DNA from: an uncultured Prevotella sp.
GTDB taxonomy: Bacteria; Bacteroidota; Bacteroidia; Bacteroidales; Bacteroidaceae
Assembly (NCBI GenBank): GCA_900316015.1
Contig: ONBG01000010.1
Span: 1 to 64,000 of the forward strand
DNA: 64,000 nt
Direction of reading: 5' to 3'
The notes beneath the pieces are model-generated. The model was not told the DNA's origin. It was given only the letters and a program-made list of their open reading frames with translations, and did not search any database. Numbering within the stretch: position 1 is the first letter of the stretch; each line of letters opens with the position of its first letter. A program made the translations under genes and the position numbers. Positions 19,008-28,485 of this stretch are shown here, piece by piece.

Positions 19008-19038
19008 CAAATGTAACAATAAAATAAGAGAAAACAAA
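19008..19038 (-). promoter_or_regulatory. Promoter of the GH92 gene
   Basis: On the minus strand TTTG, 19 nt, TACATTTG, an ideal Bacteroidetes promoter, 25 nt before the GH92 ATG. Confidence 0.75.
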
Positions 19039-19075
19039 ATCCTGAAATAGTTTTTTTAGGAAAAAAGGTACTTCT

Positions 19076-19112
19076 AAAAAATCAGAGGGAACTGGCCTCA
19101 CAGCCAGTCCCC
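19076..19112 (-). terminator. Terminator after the RND-lpxA operon
   Basis: On the minus strand a 10-bp stem (GGGGACTGGC with GCCAGTTCCC) and a 6-nt loop is followed by TCTGATTTTTT, 34 nt past the lpxA stop. Confidence 0.8.
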
Positions 19113-19145
19113 TCCTCATCCAACGTAAAAATGCATAGGTATGAA

Positions 19146-19928
19146 CTACATTTTACAAACAATTCCCAATTTCGTTCCCTTGATAAAGTTCACGATATTC
19201 TGAATTTCAGGTCCGTCGGGAACCTGCGCTTGTATTTGCAACACGGCATCAAAGACGCTGTTCTTGCCGTGGAAAACCAATCGGTAAGCATTGGCAATAT
19301 GGTCTTGCACCTTTTGAGAGATATTGAGATATTCCAAAATACCCTGGTTGATGCCATTGTATTTCAATGGAGAGCCGCCAATAAGAATATAAGGAGGCAC
19401 ATCCTTAGAGAAAGTAGTACCTGCCAAGATCATGGAATTATCACCCACCCGGACGCCCGGGTTAGCGATCACGTTACTGGAGAAGATCGCTCCCTTGCCA
19501 ATGGTACAGTCACCAGCGATCTTAGTACCGTAACCGAAGACACAATGCGGACCCACCTTCGTATCATGAGAGATGTGCGAGCCCTCCATCAGGAAGCACT
19601 TATTGCCAATCACGGTCTGGCCCTCTGCGAAGGTAGCACGGTTGACCACCACGTTCTCACGGAAGGTAACGTTATCGCCAATGATCAGTTCAGTCTCGTC
19701 TCCCTTGAAATTAAAGTCCTGAGGCATTGCACCGAGAACCGTGTTTTGAAATACCTTACATCCCTTGCCCATGCGAGTGCCATTGAGGACATTGACATTC
19801 GGGGCAATGACACAGTTGTCGCCAATCACCACATCACCTTCGATGTAGGCGAAAGGGTAAATCGTCACATTATCGCCGATCTGCGCTTTAGGGTCGATGA
19901 CGGCCTTATCACTTATATTGTTTGCCAT
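19146..19928 (-). CDS. lpxA: Acyl-ACP--UDP-N-acetylglucosamine O-acyltransferase
   Basis: LpxA adds the first acyl chain to UDP-GlcNAc in lipid A synthesis. The protein is a left-handed beta-helix of hexapeptide repeats (about 5-190) with the EGSHISHDTKVG segment holding the catalytic His, and a helical C-terminus. The start at 19928 (MANNISDKAVIDPKAQIG) aligns with the family; longer frames run into the upstream efflux gene. Length is 260. lpxA usually sits with lpxD, lpxC/fabZ; here it is alone behind an efflux operon, so it may be a second copy. Confidence 0.92.
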   Translation of the reverse strand: MANNISDKAVIDPKAQIGDNVTIYPFAYIEGDVVIGDNCVIAPNVNVLNGTRMGKGCKVFQNTVLGAMPQDFNFKGDETELIIGDNVTFRENVVVNRATFAEGQTVIGNKCFLMEGSHISHDTKVGPHCVFGYGTKIAGDCTIGKGAIFSSNVIANPGVRVGDNSMILAGTTFSKDVPPYILIGGSPLKYNGINQGILEYLNISQKVQDHIANAYRLVFHGKNSVFDAVLQIQAQVPDGPEIQNIVNFIKGTKLGIVCKM

Positions 19929-19959
19929 ATTCTTTCTGATTAAGAGTTGAACGATGTGA

Positions 19960-21348
19960 TTACTTCGCGCCGCCACCAAGTGCATAGTAGAGGTTGACGA
20001 CTGCCTGCATCTTGTAGAAGTCATCCTGCACGAGGTTCAGCTGGGCGTTAAGCAGGTTGGTTTGGGCTGAAATCACCTCAAGATAAGTCGAGTTACTTTG
20101 TCCCATAAGCTCGCGAGTATCCTCTACATTCTTCTTCAGCACCTCCACACGTTTCTTCTCAATAGTACTCTTCCGGTCGTTAGCATTGTAGAGCACGAGT
20201 GCATTGCTCACCTCATTGCTGGCAGAAAGAATTGAGTTCTGCCAGGTGTTGTAAGCTTGCTGGTACTGATCTTTCGCCACGCGAAGACCAGCTACGAGCT
20301 TACCATTCTGGAAAATAGGCTGCGTCAGTGAACCAACTGCCGTAAGCAACCACTTGCCCGGATTGACAATGCCAGCTCCAGAGCTATTGGTGAAAGCACC
20401 TGTGCCGGCGATGTTGAGTGCAGGATAGAAACGGGCACGTGCTGTTTCTACATTATAGAAGCAGTTCGCAAGTGCCATCTCATTGGCATGTACGTCGGCT
20501 CGGTTGGCCAAGAGCTGTAGGCTGACACCGGTAGAGAAGTTTGTCGGCAAGTTCTGATGATAGAGATCACCACGCGCAATAGACTGCGCAGGCTGCCCGA
20601 GCATCAGTGAGAGACTGTTTTCTGTCTCACGGATCTGCCGCAACAGGTCCTCTTTCTGGGTCAGGATAGAATAGTAGCTTGCCTCAGCACTCTGCACGCT
20701 CGTAGAGCGCACACGACCTAACTGCTGTTGCACCTTGAAGATCTCCCAGGTCCGCTTTGTCAGTTTCGCCATGGAATCGACGATCTCCACATCCTTGTCA
20801 AGCATGAGAAGGGTGTAATAAGCATTGGCAATATTGCCGATCAAGGTACTCTGCACAGACACCTGGTAATCCTTGGCCTGGAGAAGAGACATCTGAGAGG
20901 CCCGCTTCTGGGAGAGCAAGTTTCCCCAGAGATCCGCGTTCCAACTGGCATTGATAGGCAGGCTATAGATCTGCGAGGCTTTGTTGCCATCCCATGAAGA
21001 GATGGTTCCCTGCGGCGTAAACGAGAACGAAGGCAGGAAAGCCAACTTGGCAGCCTTCAACTGTGCCTGGGCAATATCCATATTGAGTGCAGCGTTGAGG
21101 AGATTAGGATTGTTTTTCAATCCAGTCTCAATAAGCGACTGCAATTGCGGATCTGTAAACACAGAGCGCCATGGCAGATTGGCGAAGGTGGTCGTGTCCT
21201 TGACAGCCAAGGTATCCACATTGGACACACTGTCGCGGTACAAACCGGAAGCCTTGATATCTGGACGCTCATATTTTCCGTATAGGCTCTTGCAGCCGCT
21301 CAAGGTGAGTGCTGCAAGACCTAAAATGATGATACTTGACTTTTTCAT
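19960..21348 (-). CDS. Outer-membrane efflux lipoprotein (TolC/NodT type)
   Basis: A lipobox (LTLSGCKSL, Cys19) follows a short signal peptide, and the rest shows two repeated coiled-coil outer-membrane-factor halves typical of OprM/NodT channels, ending in MQAVVNLYYALGGGAK. It would form the trimeric exit duct for the RND pump encoded 4 nt upstream. Length 462 is standard. Confidence 0.94.
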   Translation of the reverse strand: MKKSSIIILGLAALTLSGCKSLYGKYERPDIKASGLYRDSVSNVDTLAVKDTTTFANLPWRSVFTDPQLQSLIETGLKNNPNLLNAALNMDIAQAQLKAAKLAFLPSFSFTPQGTISSWDGNKASQIYSLPINASWNADLWGNLLSQKRASQMSLLQAKDYQVSVQSTLIGNIANAYYTLLMLDKDVEIVDSMAKLTKRTWEIFKVQQQLGRVRSTSVQSAEASYYSILTQKEDLLRQIRETENSLSLMLGQPAQSIARGDLYHQNLPTNFSTGVSLQLLANRADVHANEMALANCFYNVETARARFYPALNIAGTGAFTNSSGAGIVNPGKWLLTAVGSLTQPIFQNGKLVAGLRVAKDQYQQAYNTWQNSILSASNEVSNALVLYNANDRKSTIEKKRVEVLKKNVEDTRELMGQSNSTYLEVISAQTNLLNAQLNLVQDDFYKMQAVVNLYYALGGGAK

Positions 21349-21352
21349 TGGA

Positions 21353-24300
21353 TCAATCTTTTTCTAATTCTTCAACAGGGATATTGGGCTTGTACTGACG
21401 AAGCTCATTGAGAACATCCTTATCGACAGTGTCATCGAACGTAAGTGGTTTGATCTTCTCCTGTAAGTACTGGAAGATACAGAACAGGGCAGGAACGACA
21501 AACACCTGTACCAGCGTACCCAAGAACATACCGCCCACGGCAGCAGCTCCCAATGTCTGGTTACCATTCTTGCCTACGCCTGAGGCAAACATCAGCGGGA
21601 GAAGACCAATCACCATTGCCAACGAGGTCATCAGGATAGGACGAAGACGGGCTGCAGCACCAAGGATGGCACTGTACTTGATCGCCATACCTGTCTGACG
21701 GCGCTCAAGGGCGAACTGCACGATTAGGATGGCATTCTTGGAGAGAAGACCAATCAACATAATCAACGAGATCTGCATGTATATGTCGTTGCTATGCCCA
21801 AAGAGATCGGTGAAGGCAAAGGCACCCGCCAATCCAAACGGTACAGACAGCAATACAGACAACGGCAGGATATAACTCTCGTACTGAGCACTCAAGATCA
21901 GGTAGACAAATACCAAACAGAGGATAAAGATGAGCGCAGTAGAATTACTTGACTCTGCCTCTGAACGACTCAGTCCGGAATACTCATAGCCGTAACCGTC
22001 GGGAAGGTTATCCTTAGCGACTTCCTCGATGGCTTTCATCACCTGACCAGAAGAGTAACCTGTGTTCGCATTCACACTCACGTTAATGGCGGTAAAGAGG
22101 TTGAATCGGTTGATGTTGGACGGACCATAAACCTTATGGAGCTTCACGAACTCGCTGACCGGAGACATCTCACCATTCGAAGTGCGCACGTAAATACGGC
22201 TGAGTCCTTCGGGTGTCATACGGCTCGCCACATCACCCTGGATCATCACGCGGAACAGCTTGCCATAGGCATTGAAGTTGGAGGCATAAAGACCACCATA
22301 GTAACCCTGCATGACAGAGAGGACTAACTTAGGCGAAATACCCGCCTGTTTGGTCTTGGCAACATCGACATCCACCATATACTGAGGATAGTTCGGGTTG
22401 TAAGAAGTCATGGCCTGTTGCACCTCAGGACGCTTGTTCAGTTCTGCCAAGAAGCTCTTGGTCACATTGAAGAACTTGTTCAAGTCACCACCTGTCTTAT
22501 CCTGCATGGTCATCGTCACACCATTTTGTACAGAGAAGCCAGAGACCATAGGAGGACCGAAAGCCAAGATCTGGGCGTCCTTAATGGTAGCCGTCTGCTT
22601 GTAAATCATGCCCAATACGGAGTTTTGCTCATACGGATTGACCAAGAGTGCCATAGGATCCTTGTCCTCGATTGCACGCTTTATACGATCGGTGATGCCA
22701 CCGCCACGCTCATCAAAAGGCCTTAACTTGATGATGAAGGTAGCCTGGTCTGATCCCTGACCTGCGATGAAGTTATAACCGATAATAGCATTACGGTGGA
22801 GAATCGCCGGATTATTGGCCAACATCTTGTCCACCTCATCCACAATCTTCTTGGTTCTCTCCTGAGATGTACCCGGGTTAGCTGATATCGTGACGAAGAT
22901 AGTACCCGTATCCTCATCAGGTACAAGACCCGTCTTCGTGGTAGTCATCAATATAGCGAGCGCCACGATGCCCACCACGACAAGTGTTGCCGTGATGATA
23001 CGATGGTTGATGATGCTTTCTACGCCTTTCTTGTATTTATTGACCGTCTTGTCGAATACACGGTTGAACCCAGCATGGAAACGTGCAACGAACGTCTTGT
23101 TCTTCTCCGTCTCATCGCCCTGATGCGGCTTGAGGAAGATGGCACAAAGTGCTGGAGAGAGCGTCAAGGCATTGATAGCCGAAATAACGATACTCACTGC
23201 CATGGTAACACCGAACTCTCGATAAAAAGTACCACTTGTACCACTCATGAAGGACACAGGAACGAACACGGCAGCCATAACTAAGGTAATAGAGATGATG
23301 GCACCGGAAATCTCGTTCATAGCATCGATGGCGGCCGTAAGGGCATTGTCATAACCCTGGTCGAGCTTGGCATGGACGGCCTCGACCACCACAATGGCAT
23401 CATCGACCACAATGGCGATGGCCAACAACAAGGCAGACAGTGTTAACAAGTTGATGGAGAACCCGAATATCCAAAGGAACAGGAACGTACCAATCAAGGC
23501 TACTGGCACGGCAATCATCGGGATCAGCGTGGAACGGAAATCCTGGAGGAATACGTATACCACGAGGAATACCAACAACAACGTGATGACCAATGTCATG
23601 ATCACCTCATGGATAGAGGCGAAGAGGAAGTCGGTCACATCATACATCGTGACGATCTTCATGCCCGGAGGCATCACCTTCTCCTGCTGGGCGAGGGCAG
23701 CCTTCACGTCTGTGGCAATCTGCGTGGCATTAGAGCCAGCAATCTGCTGAACCATACCCATACAGGCTGGCTTTCCGTCGTTGATCAAGCTCACATTATA
23801 CATCAACGTTCCAAGCTCAATCTTGGCCACGTCCTTCAGCTTCAAGGTCTCACCCGTTGTCTTACTGGTGAGGATGATGTTATCGTACTCAATAGGAGCG
23901 GACAAACGTCCTTTGTAGCGGAGGGTATATTCGTATGCCACATTGGAGTTCTCGCCAAACTTACCAGGAGCCGCCTCGATATTCTGCTCAGCCAAAACAG
24001 CGGTGATATCCGACGGCATCAGTCCGTATTGCTTCATCTTGTCTGGCTTCAGCCAGATACGCATAGAGTAACTGGCAGTAGAAGGGCTCTGCACATCACC
24101 CACTCCATTGATACGCTTGATCAGCGGTACAATATTGATATTGTTATAGTTCGTGACAAACTGATCATCATATCTTCCGTCGGAAGTGACAGCATACATG
24201 ATGACATTGGAAGTCTGTCGTTTGGTAACAGTGACACCGACCTGTGTAACCTCAGCAGGCAAGAGAGCCTGAGCCTGAGATACTCGGTTCTGTACGTTGA

Positions 24301-24616
24301 CGGCTGCCATATCAGGATCGGAGCCCTGCTTGAAGTAAACCGTGATCATACACATACCATCATTGGTGGTCTGGGAAGTCATATAGGTCATGTTCTCCAC
24401 ACCATTGATGCTTTCCTCCAAAGGCACAGCAACGGATTTCATCACTGTCTCGGCATCAGCACCCTGATAGCTGGCCTGCACCATGATAGTAGGCGGGGCG
24501 ATGTCCGGGTATTGCTCAATAGGCAACGATATCAAACCGATGGTTCCCAACAGCACAAGCATGATGGAAATCACGGTAGAGAGCACCGGACGTTTAATAA
24601 AATTGGTAAAAGTCAT
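21353..24616 (-). CDS. RND multidrug efflux permease (AcrB/HAE1 type)
   Basis: This is the proton-driven inner-membrane pump. It starts with the family sequence FIKRPVLSTVISIMLVLLG, has twelve membrane helices and two large periplasmic loops, and keeps the VDDAIVVVEAV motif in helix 4 (paired Asp for proton flow). Length 1087 is about 40 more than AcrB, with the excess at the charged C-terminus. The adaptor lies 74 nt upstream and the channel gene 4 nt downstream. Substrates cannot be told. Confidence 0.96.
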   Translation of the reverse strand: MTFTNFIKRPVLSTVISIMLVLLGTIGLISLPIEQYPDIAPPTIMVQASYQGADAETVMKSVAVPLEESINGVENMTYMTSQTTNDGMCMITVYFKQGSDPDMAAVNVQNRVSQAQALLPAEVTQVGVTVTKRQTSNVIMYAVTSDGRYDDQFVTNYNNINIVPLIKRINGVGDVQSPSTASYSMRIWLKPDKMKQYGLMPSDITAVLAEQNIEAAPGKFGENSNVAYEYTLRYKGRLSAPIEYDNIILTSKTTGETLKLKDVAKIELGTLMYNVSLINDGKPACMGMVQQIAGSNATQIATDVKAALAQQEKVMPPGMKIVTMYDVTDFLFASIHEVIMTLVITLLLVFLVVYVFLQDFRSTLIPMIAVPVALIGTFLFLWIFGFSINLLTLSALLLAIAIVVDDAIVVVEAVHAKLDQGYDNALTAAIDAMNEISGAIISITLVMAAVFVPVSFMSGTSGTFYREFGVTMAVSIVISAINALTLSPALCAIFLKPHQGDETEKNKTFVARFHAGFNRVFDKTVNKYKKGVESIINHRIITATLVVVGIVALAILMTTTKTGLVPDEDTGTIFVTISANPGTSQERTKKIVDEVDKMLANNPAILHRNAIIGYNFIAGQGSDQATFIIKLRPFDERGGGITDRIKRAIEDKDPMALLVNPYEQNSVLGMIYKQTATIKDAQILAFGPPMVSGFSVQNGVTMTMQDKTGGDLNKFFNVTKSFLAELNKRPEVQQAMTSYNPNYPQYMVDVDVAKTKQAGISPKLVLSVMQGYYGGLYASNFNAYGKLFRVMIQGDVASRMTPEGLSRIYVRTSNGEMSPVSEFVKLHKVYGPSNINRFNLFTAINVSVNANTGYSSGQVMKAIEEVAKDNLPDGYGYEYSGLSRSEAESSNSTALIFILCLVFVYLILSAQYESYILPLSVLLSVPFGLAGAFAFTDLFGHSNDIYMQISLIMLIGLLSKNAILIVQFALERRQTGMAIKYSAILGAAARLRPILMTSLAMVIGLLPLMFASGVGKNGNQTLGAAAVGGMFLGTLVQVFVVPALFCIFQYLQEKIKPLTFDDTVDKDVLNELRQYKPNIPVEELEKD

Positions 24617-24690
24617 ATTCTTTCCTTTTACTTGTTTCTAATATAAAAAAGTTTGTTAATGAATGTCGAACACCAGTCCTACTGACCAGC

Positions 24691-25884
24691 TTATTTACCA
24701 GACATAGCCTTGACAAAGCCCTTGGCAGTACCCTGCTCCTTAGAGAGGTTAGCGGCATCATCGATCTTCTTCTGATACTGCTCTTCTGTAATAGGCTTAA
24801 TCTGCTCTCCGTCAGTCAACTTGTTAATTCCTTTCGACACATACCGATCTCCGACATGCAATCCACTGGTAACAACAAAGTTGACTCCGTCGTTCTGTGG
24901 GTCGACCGTAATCTCAGAATACTTCACCTTATTGTTCTTATCAACAATATAGACAAAATATTTATTCTGTACCTGGGAGGTTGCCTCCTGAGGTATCACG
25001 ACCGCGTTATTCTTGATGTAGGGCACGACAATCTGTCCTGCGCCACCACTCTTGAGGAGTCCCTGGGGATTGCTGAAGTGTGCAATGAGGGTATATGCCC
25101 CGGTAGTCGGGTCAATCACACCACTCATTTTCACAACGCGACCAGGACTATTGTAAATCGAGCCATCGGCAAGTTGCAATTTCACAGTAGGCATTTCCTT
25201 GATAACACCAGCCACACTACCTGCCGTCTTTGACATGCTGAGGATATCGCTTTCACTCATAGAGAAAAATACCTCGACCGTGGAAACATCGCTTACCGTG
25301 GTCAACGTACTCTGCGCAGATACGAGAGCTCCCTTCTTATAGGGCAGTGAGCCCACTACTCCAGACGCGGGGGCCGTGACCGTACACCAATTCAGGGTTT
25401 CACGGGCAGAGGCAAGGCTAGCGCGAGCTTGTGCCACTTGCGCCTCAGCCGTTTTGTAACTGTTGAGTGCAGTCTCCAACTCATATTGTCCAATGATGTG
25501 TTGCGCAAAGAGTTTCTTGCTATTCTGGTAGGTCAGACGTGTCGTATTAGCTTGTGCAAGGGCTGTGTTGAGCGCAGCTTGACACTGATTAACCGAAGCA
25601 CGATAAGTCTCACTGTCAATGGTGAACATCACCTGTCCGGCTCTCACCCTCTGCCCCTCATGAACATAAACATTAGTAATGTAGCCAGAAAGCTTGGGGT
25701 GAACATCTACGTCCTGAATACCTTTGATCGTTGCTGGATAAGTGGTCTGCATGCCAGCGCTGGACTCGCCTACCGTTCTAACGGCAAACTCATTGTCTCC
25801 AAGATTCATGCTACCACTTTTGCCTCCACATGAGACAAGCAGCGGGGCTGCTAAAGCAGCCAACAAATACTTCATTATTCTCAT
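24691..25884 (-). CDS. RND efflux periplasmic adaptor lipoprotein
   Basis: The N-terminus MKYLLAALAAPLLVSCGGKSG is a lipoprotein signal. Behind it come the paired lipoyl halves (KLSGYITNVYVHEGQRVRAGQ, and TAPASGVVGSLPYKKG), a coiled-coil hairpin between them and the beta-barrel and membrane-proximal domains, as in AcrA. Length is 397. The start could also be the ATG at 25875. It is the first gene of the efflux operon; no repressor gene is adjacent. Confidence 0.94.
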   Translation of the reverse strand: MRIMKYLLAALAAPLLVSCGGKSGSMNLGDNEFAVRTVGESSAGMQTTYPATIKGIQDVDVHPKLSGYITNVYVHEGQRVRAGQVMFTIDSETYRASVNQCQAALNTALAQANTTRLTYQNSKKLFAQHIIGQYELETALNSYKTAEAQVAQARASLASARETLNWCTVTAPASGVVGSLPYKKGALVSAQSTLTTVSDVSTVEVFFSMSESDILSMSKTAGSVAGVIKEMPTVKLQLADGSIYNSPGRVVKMSGVIDPTTGAYTLIAHFSNPQGLLKSGGAGQIVVPYIKNNAVVIPQEATSQVQNKYFVYIVDKNNKVKYSEITVDPQNDGVNFVVTSGLHVGDRYVSKGINKLTDGEQIKPITEEQYQKKIDDAANLSKEQGTAKGFVKAMSGK

Positions 25885-25996
25885 ACCTATTATTATATAG
25901 AATTAATAATTAATCTTGATGTCGCATCTTATTCATCAACTATCAGATGAAGTCAAGCAAAGGAAAAAAACACTTTCTCTTTCCATTTTCACGCCG

Positions 25997-26027
25997 CAAA
26001 GTTACAGATAATATCCGAAAACTCAAA
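25997..26027 (-). promoter_or_regulatory. Promoter of the RND efflux operon
   Basis: Minus strand TTTG, 19 nt, TAACTTTG, a perfect match. The leader to the adaptor ATG is about 105 nt. Confidence 0.75.
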
Positions 26028-26097
26028 TAGAGGATTGAGTTTTTTAACAAAGATTAGAGCAAGAAATACCGGTAAGAAGTCATGTTTCATCAGATGA

Positions 26098-26183
26098 TCG
26101 CCACTTTTGCCACCAGAAGAAGAAGTCCACACTGCCCCAACCTCTGTTTTCAATAAATACTGCACTTGCCTCATACCTATATA
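26098..26183 (-). pseudogene. Possible vestigial copy of the efflux adaptor start
   Basis: The minus strand from an ATG at 26174 reads MRQVQYLLKTEVG and then TSSSGGKSG, against MRIMKYLLAALAA and VSCGGKSG in the real adaptor. The DNA around both starts shares TATAGGTATGAG or ATAGGTATGAG and GGCAAAAGTGG at nearly equal distance. The frame continues into unrelated sequence. It looks like a decayed duplicate, but the match is short. Confidence 0.45.
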
Positions 26184-26345
26184 TGATTTCAAATAATGAT
26201 TACAATATTGCGACAAACATTATCGCAATTCAAGGAAACCAACCCTATCTAAATAAGTTTCGAATCGTTACAAAAATAGCCAATACAACCACACGTTGTT
26301 ATTCGCAACGTCACTTTTTAATATTAATTACGGGATTTTATGCAA

Positions 26346-27797
26346 TTATAGGAGTCCCATTTGCTTTGCCTTTGCCTTTAAGAGTTTCATCAAGGGCTCA
26401 CGTTCGTTAGGCACTTTGTTATCCAACACCGCGTCCTTCAAAGTCTGTTTTAGAGTTCCCACCTCACGGGAAGGAGAAAGATGGAACATTTCCATAATTT
26501 CATTTCCATCAATGCAAGGCTGCAGCAAGCGTTTATAATCACGCTCCTTCAAGTCCTGCAACTTTTCTCGAACCATCTTAAAATTATCAAGGAAGCGTTG
26601 CTTACGCACCTGGTTCTTACTGGTAATATCGGCTTCACAAAGCATCATCAGGTCGTCGATATCATCACCTGCATCATTCATCAATCGTCTGACAGCACTA
26701 TCTGTCACCTCCTCATCCGCAATGACAATGGGTCGCATGTGAAGATCCACCATTTTCTGGACATATTTCATTTTCATGTCCATCGGCAATTTGAGTCGAC
26801 GAAAGATCTGCGGTACCATTTTGGCTCCTAAATAGTTATGGTTATGGAACGTCCACCCCGAAACTGGATCCCAGCGTTTGCTCTTCGTCTTCCCCACATC
26901 ATGCAGGAGTGCTGCCCAACGAAGCCACAATTTCATCTCCTGTCGATAAGGCTTCCCTCCAGCCTGAGCCTTGCAGACATTATCCAAAACCTCTAATGTA
27001 TGATAGAAATTATTCTTATGAGCACGTCCATTCCTTGTTTCCACAATGTCCAATGACGCTAATTCCGGCAAGATCAGTGCCAATAAACCACATCGATGCA
27101 AGTCGACGAAGCCACGACTGGGCTGGTCGGTCATCATGATTTTATTCAGCTCCTCTTCAATACGCTCGCCACTGATAATCTTGATTCTGCTTGCATTGCG
27201 CTCCAAAGCACTGAAAGTTTCGTCATCTATGAAAAATTTTAACTGAGTAGCAAACCGGATACAGCGTAACATTCGAAGCGGATCGTCCGAGAAAGTTATA
27301 TCGGGGTCGAGGGGAGTCCGGATGATCCCGTCCTCCATATCGGCAAGACCGTCGAACGGATCCACGAGTTGCCCAAAGCGATCCTGGTTCAAGCAGACCG
27401 CCAAGGCATTGATCGTAAAGTCTCTCCGGTTCTGATCGTCTTCCAACGTACCATCTTCTACGACTGGCTTACGAGAATCATGGCGATAGCTTTCCTTGCG
27501 TGCGCCCACGAATTCCACTTCCGTTCCCTTGTATTTTACCTGGGCAGTACCAAAGTTTCTAAAGACTGAAAGGTGAGCGCTCTTGCCCAACTGTCCCTTT
27601 AAAGCCTCTGCCACTTGGATTCCACTTCCCACCACGACCACGTCGATATCATTGGATGGACGTTCAAGGAACAAATCACGTACATACCCACCTACCACAT
27701 AGCACTCCAACTGAAGTGAATCTGCGGCACGGGATATCTGATGGAAGATGTCCCTATCAAGGAGCTTTGCCAAGTCGGCACCCGTAAGATTTCTCAT
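26346..27797 (-). CDS. tRNA nucleotidyltransferase/poly(A) polymerase family protein with HD domain
   Basis: The class II nucleotidyltransferase core has VVGGYVRDLFL, then SNDIDVVVVG (metal Asp pair) and the RRDFTINALAV motif. A Cys- and His-bearing HD domain with LLHDVGKTKS follows (about 300-330). This fits the CCA-adding enzyme type of Bacteroidetes. Length is 483 from the ATG at 27797; the codon before it is TTG and gives one residue more. Poly(A) polymerase activity cannot be excluded by sequence. Confidence 0.9.
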   Translation of the reverse strand: MRNLTGADLAKLLDRDIFHQISRAADSLQLECYVVGGYVRDLFLERPSNDIDVVVVGSGIQVAEALKGQLGKSAHLSVFRNFGTAQVKYKGTEVEFVGARKESYRHDSRKPVVEDGTLEDDQNRRDFTINALAVCLNQDRFGQLVDPFDGLADMEDGIIRTPLDPDITFSDDPLRMLRCIRFATQLKFFIDDETFSALERNASRIKIISGERIEEELNKIMMTDQPSRGFVDLHRCGLLALILPELASLDIVETRNGRAHKNNFYHTLEVLDNVCKAQAGGKPYRQEMKLWLRWAALLHDVGKTKSKRWDPVSGWTFHNHNYLGAKMVPQIFRRLKLPMDMKMKYVQKMVDLHMRPIVIADEEVTDSAVRRLMNDAGDDIDDLMMLCEADITSKNQVRKQRFLDNFKMVREKLQDLKERDYKRLLQPCIDGNEIMEMFHLSPSREVGTLKQTLKDAVLDNKVPNEREPLMKLLKAKAKQMGLL

Positions 27798-27818
27798 CAA
27801 TTTCTATTTTCGTGGTTG

Positions 27819-27849
27819 CAAAGTTACGGCAAATCATGCAAAAAGCAAA
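27819..27849 (-). promoter_or_regulatory. Promoter of the CCA-adding-type gene
   Basis: Minus strand TTTG, 19 nt, TAACTTTG, 22 nt before the ATG. Confidence 0.7.
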
Positions 27850-27880
27850 ATAAAAACATGGCAAATTCACGATTATTGAT

Positions 27881-27888
27881 TATCTTTG
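27881..27888 (+). promoter_or_regulatory. -7 element directly before the lipoprotein start
   Basis: TATCTTTG ends only 5 nt before the ATG at 27894. If it is used, the transcript starts at or next to the ATG (leaderless). No -33 match is evident. Confidence 0.4.
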
Positions 27889-27893
27889 CCCTC

Positions 27894-28313
27894 ATGAAAA
27901 AGTATATAGTTATGATAGGGATATGCTTGGCCTTGCTCGCTTGCCATGGGAATAAAAGTGACGAAGAGAAGGCAGTTCCATTGCTATCCAAGATAGAATC
28001 GCTTTATCGCGAAGGACATTACCAGGCAGCTCTTGACTCGATCGTGCAGCTCAGGGAAAAATATCCAACCGCTATCAATACCCGTAAAAAGGCCTTGGTT
28101 ATCTGGCAAGATGCCTCCTTGAAAAAGGCTCAAGACGATATCGCCAAGACTGACTCCGCCTTGCAGGCAACGACAAGCCAATATAACGAGGCGAAGACCT
28201 TCCATGACAAGAACGTGCTGCGAGTAAAGCGAGATTCCCTACAAACCCGATATGATGCCTTATGCGGCACGGTAAGGATCATTCATAAAAGGCAGCAGGA
28301 GCGTTCCCGATAA
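27894..28313 (+). CDS. Small lipoprotein with coiled coil, function unknown
   Basis: MKKYIVMIGICLALLACHGN gives a lipobox with Cys17. The remaining 120 residues are highly charged and helical: LLSKIESLYREGHYQAALDSIVQL resembles a TPR-like helix pair, then a coiled coil rich in K, D, T and S. Length is 139. Longer upstream starts would overlap the divergent CCA-adding gene. The family is not recognised. It is followed by a gap with a fresh promoter for the next gene, so it is probably a single-gene unit. Confidence 0.75.
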   Translation: MKKYIVMIGICLALLACHGNKSDEEKAVPLLSKIESLYREGHYQAALDSIVQLREKYPTAINTRKKALVIWQDASLKKAQDDIAKTDSALQATTSQYNEAKTFHDKNVLRVKRDSLQTRYDALCGTVRIIHKRQQERSR

Positions 28314-28399
28314 ATCCAAGCGACGATGTGCCTCGCAGGAAGCCAAATAACAGGAAAGATAACTATGCCATAGACCGTGTGAATCTATCACCGCATAAT

Positions 28400-28430
28400 T
28401 TTGCCGTTTCGGGATAAATGAGTAACTTTG
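28400..28430 (+). promoter_or_regulatory. Promoter of the DUF1599 to folE cluster
   Basis: TTTG, 19 nt, TAACTTTG, a perfect match, 55 nt before the DUF1599 ATG at 28486. Confidence 0.75.
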
Positions 28431-28485
28431 CAGCCGATAACGCGAAAAGTATTCCCCGAAGGGGAAGAAAGAGAAAACTGAAAGT

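Noticed and set aside
19131-19943. 270-residue frame opposite lpxA
   Set aside because: Antisense to the full hexapeptide-repeat protein; no recognisable motif.
23609-24646. 345-residue frame opposite the RND pump gene
   Set aside because: Histidine- and aspartate-rich composition is typical of an antisense frame of a conserved gene; the pump is clearly the coding strand.
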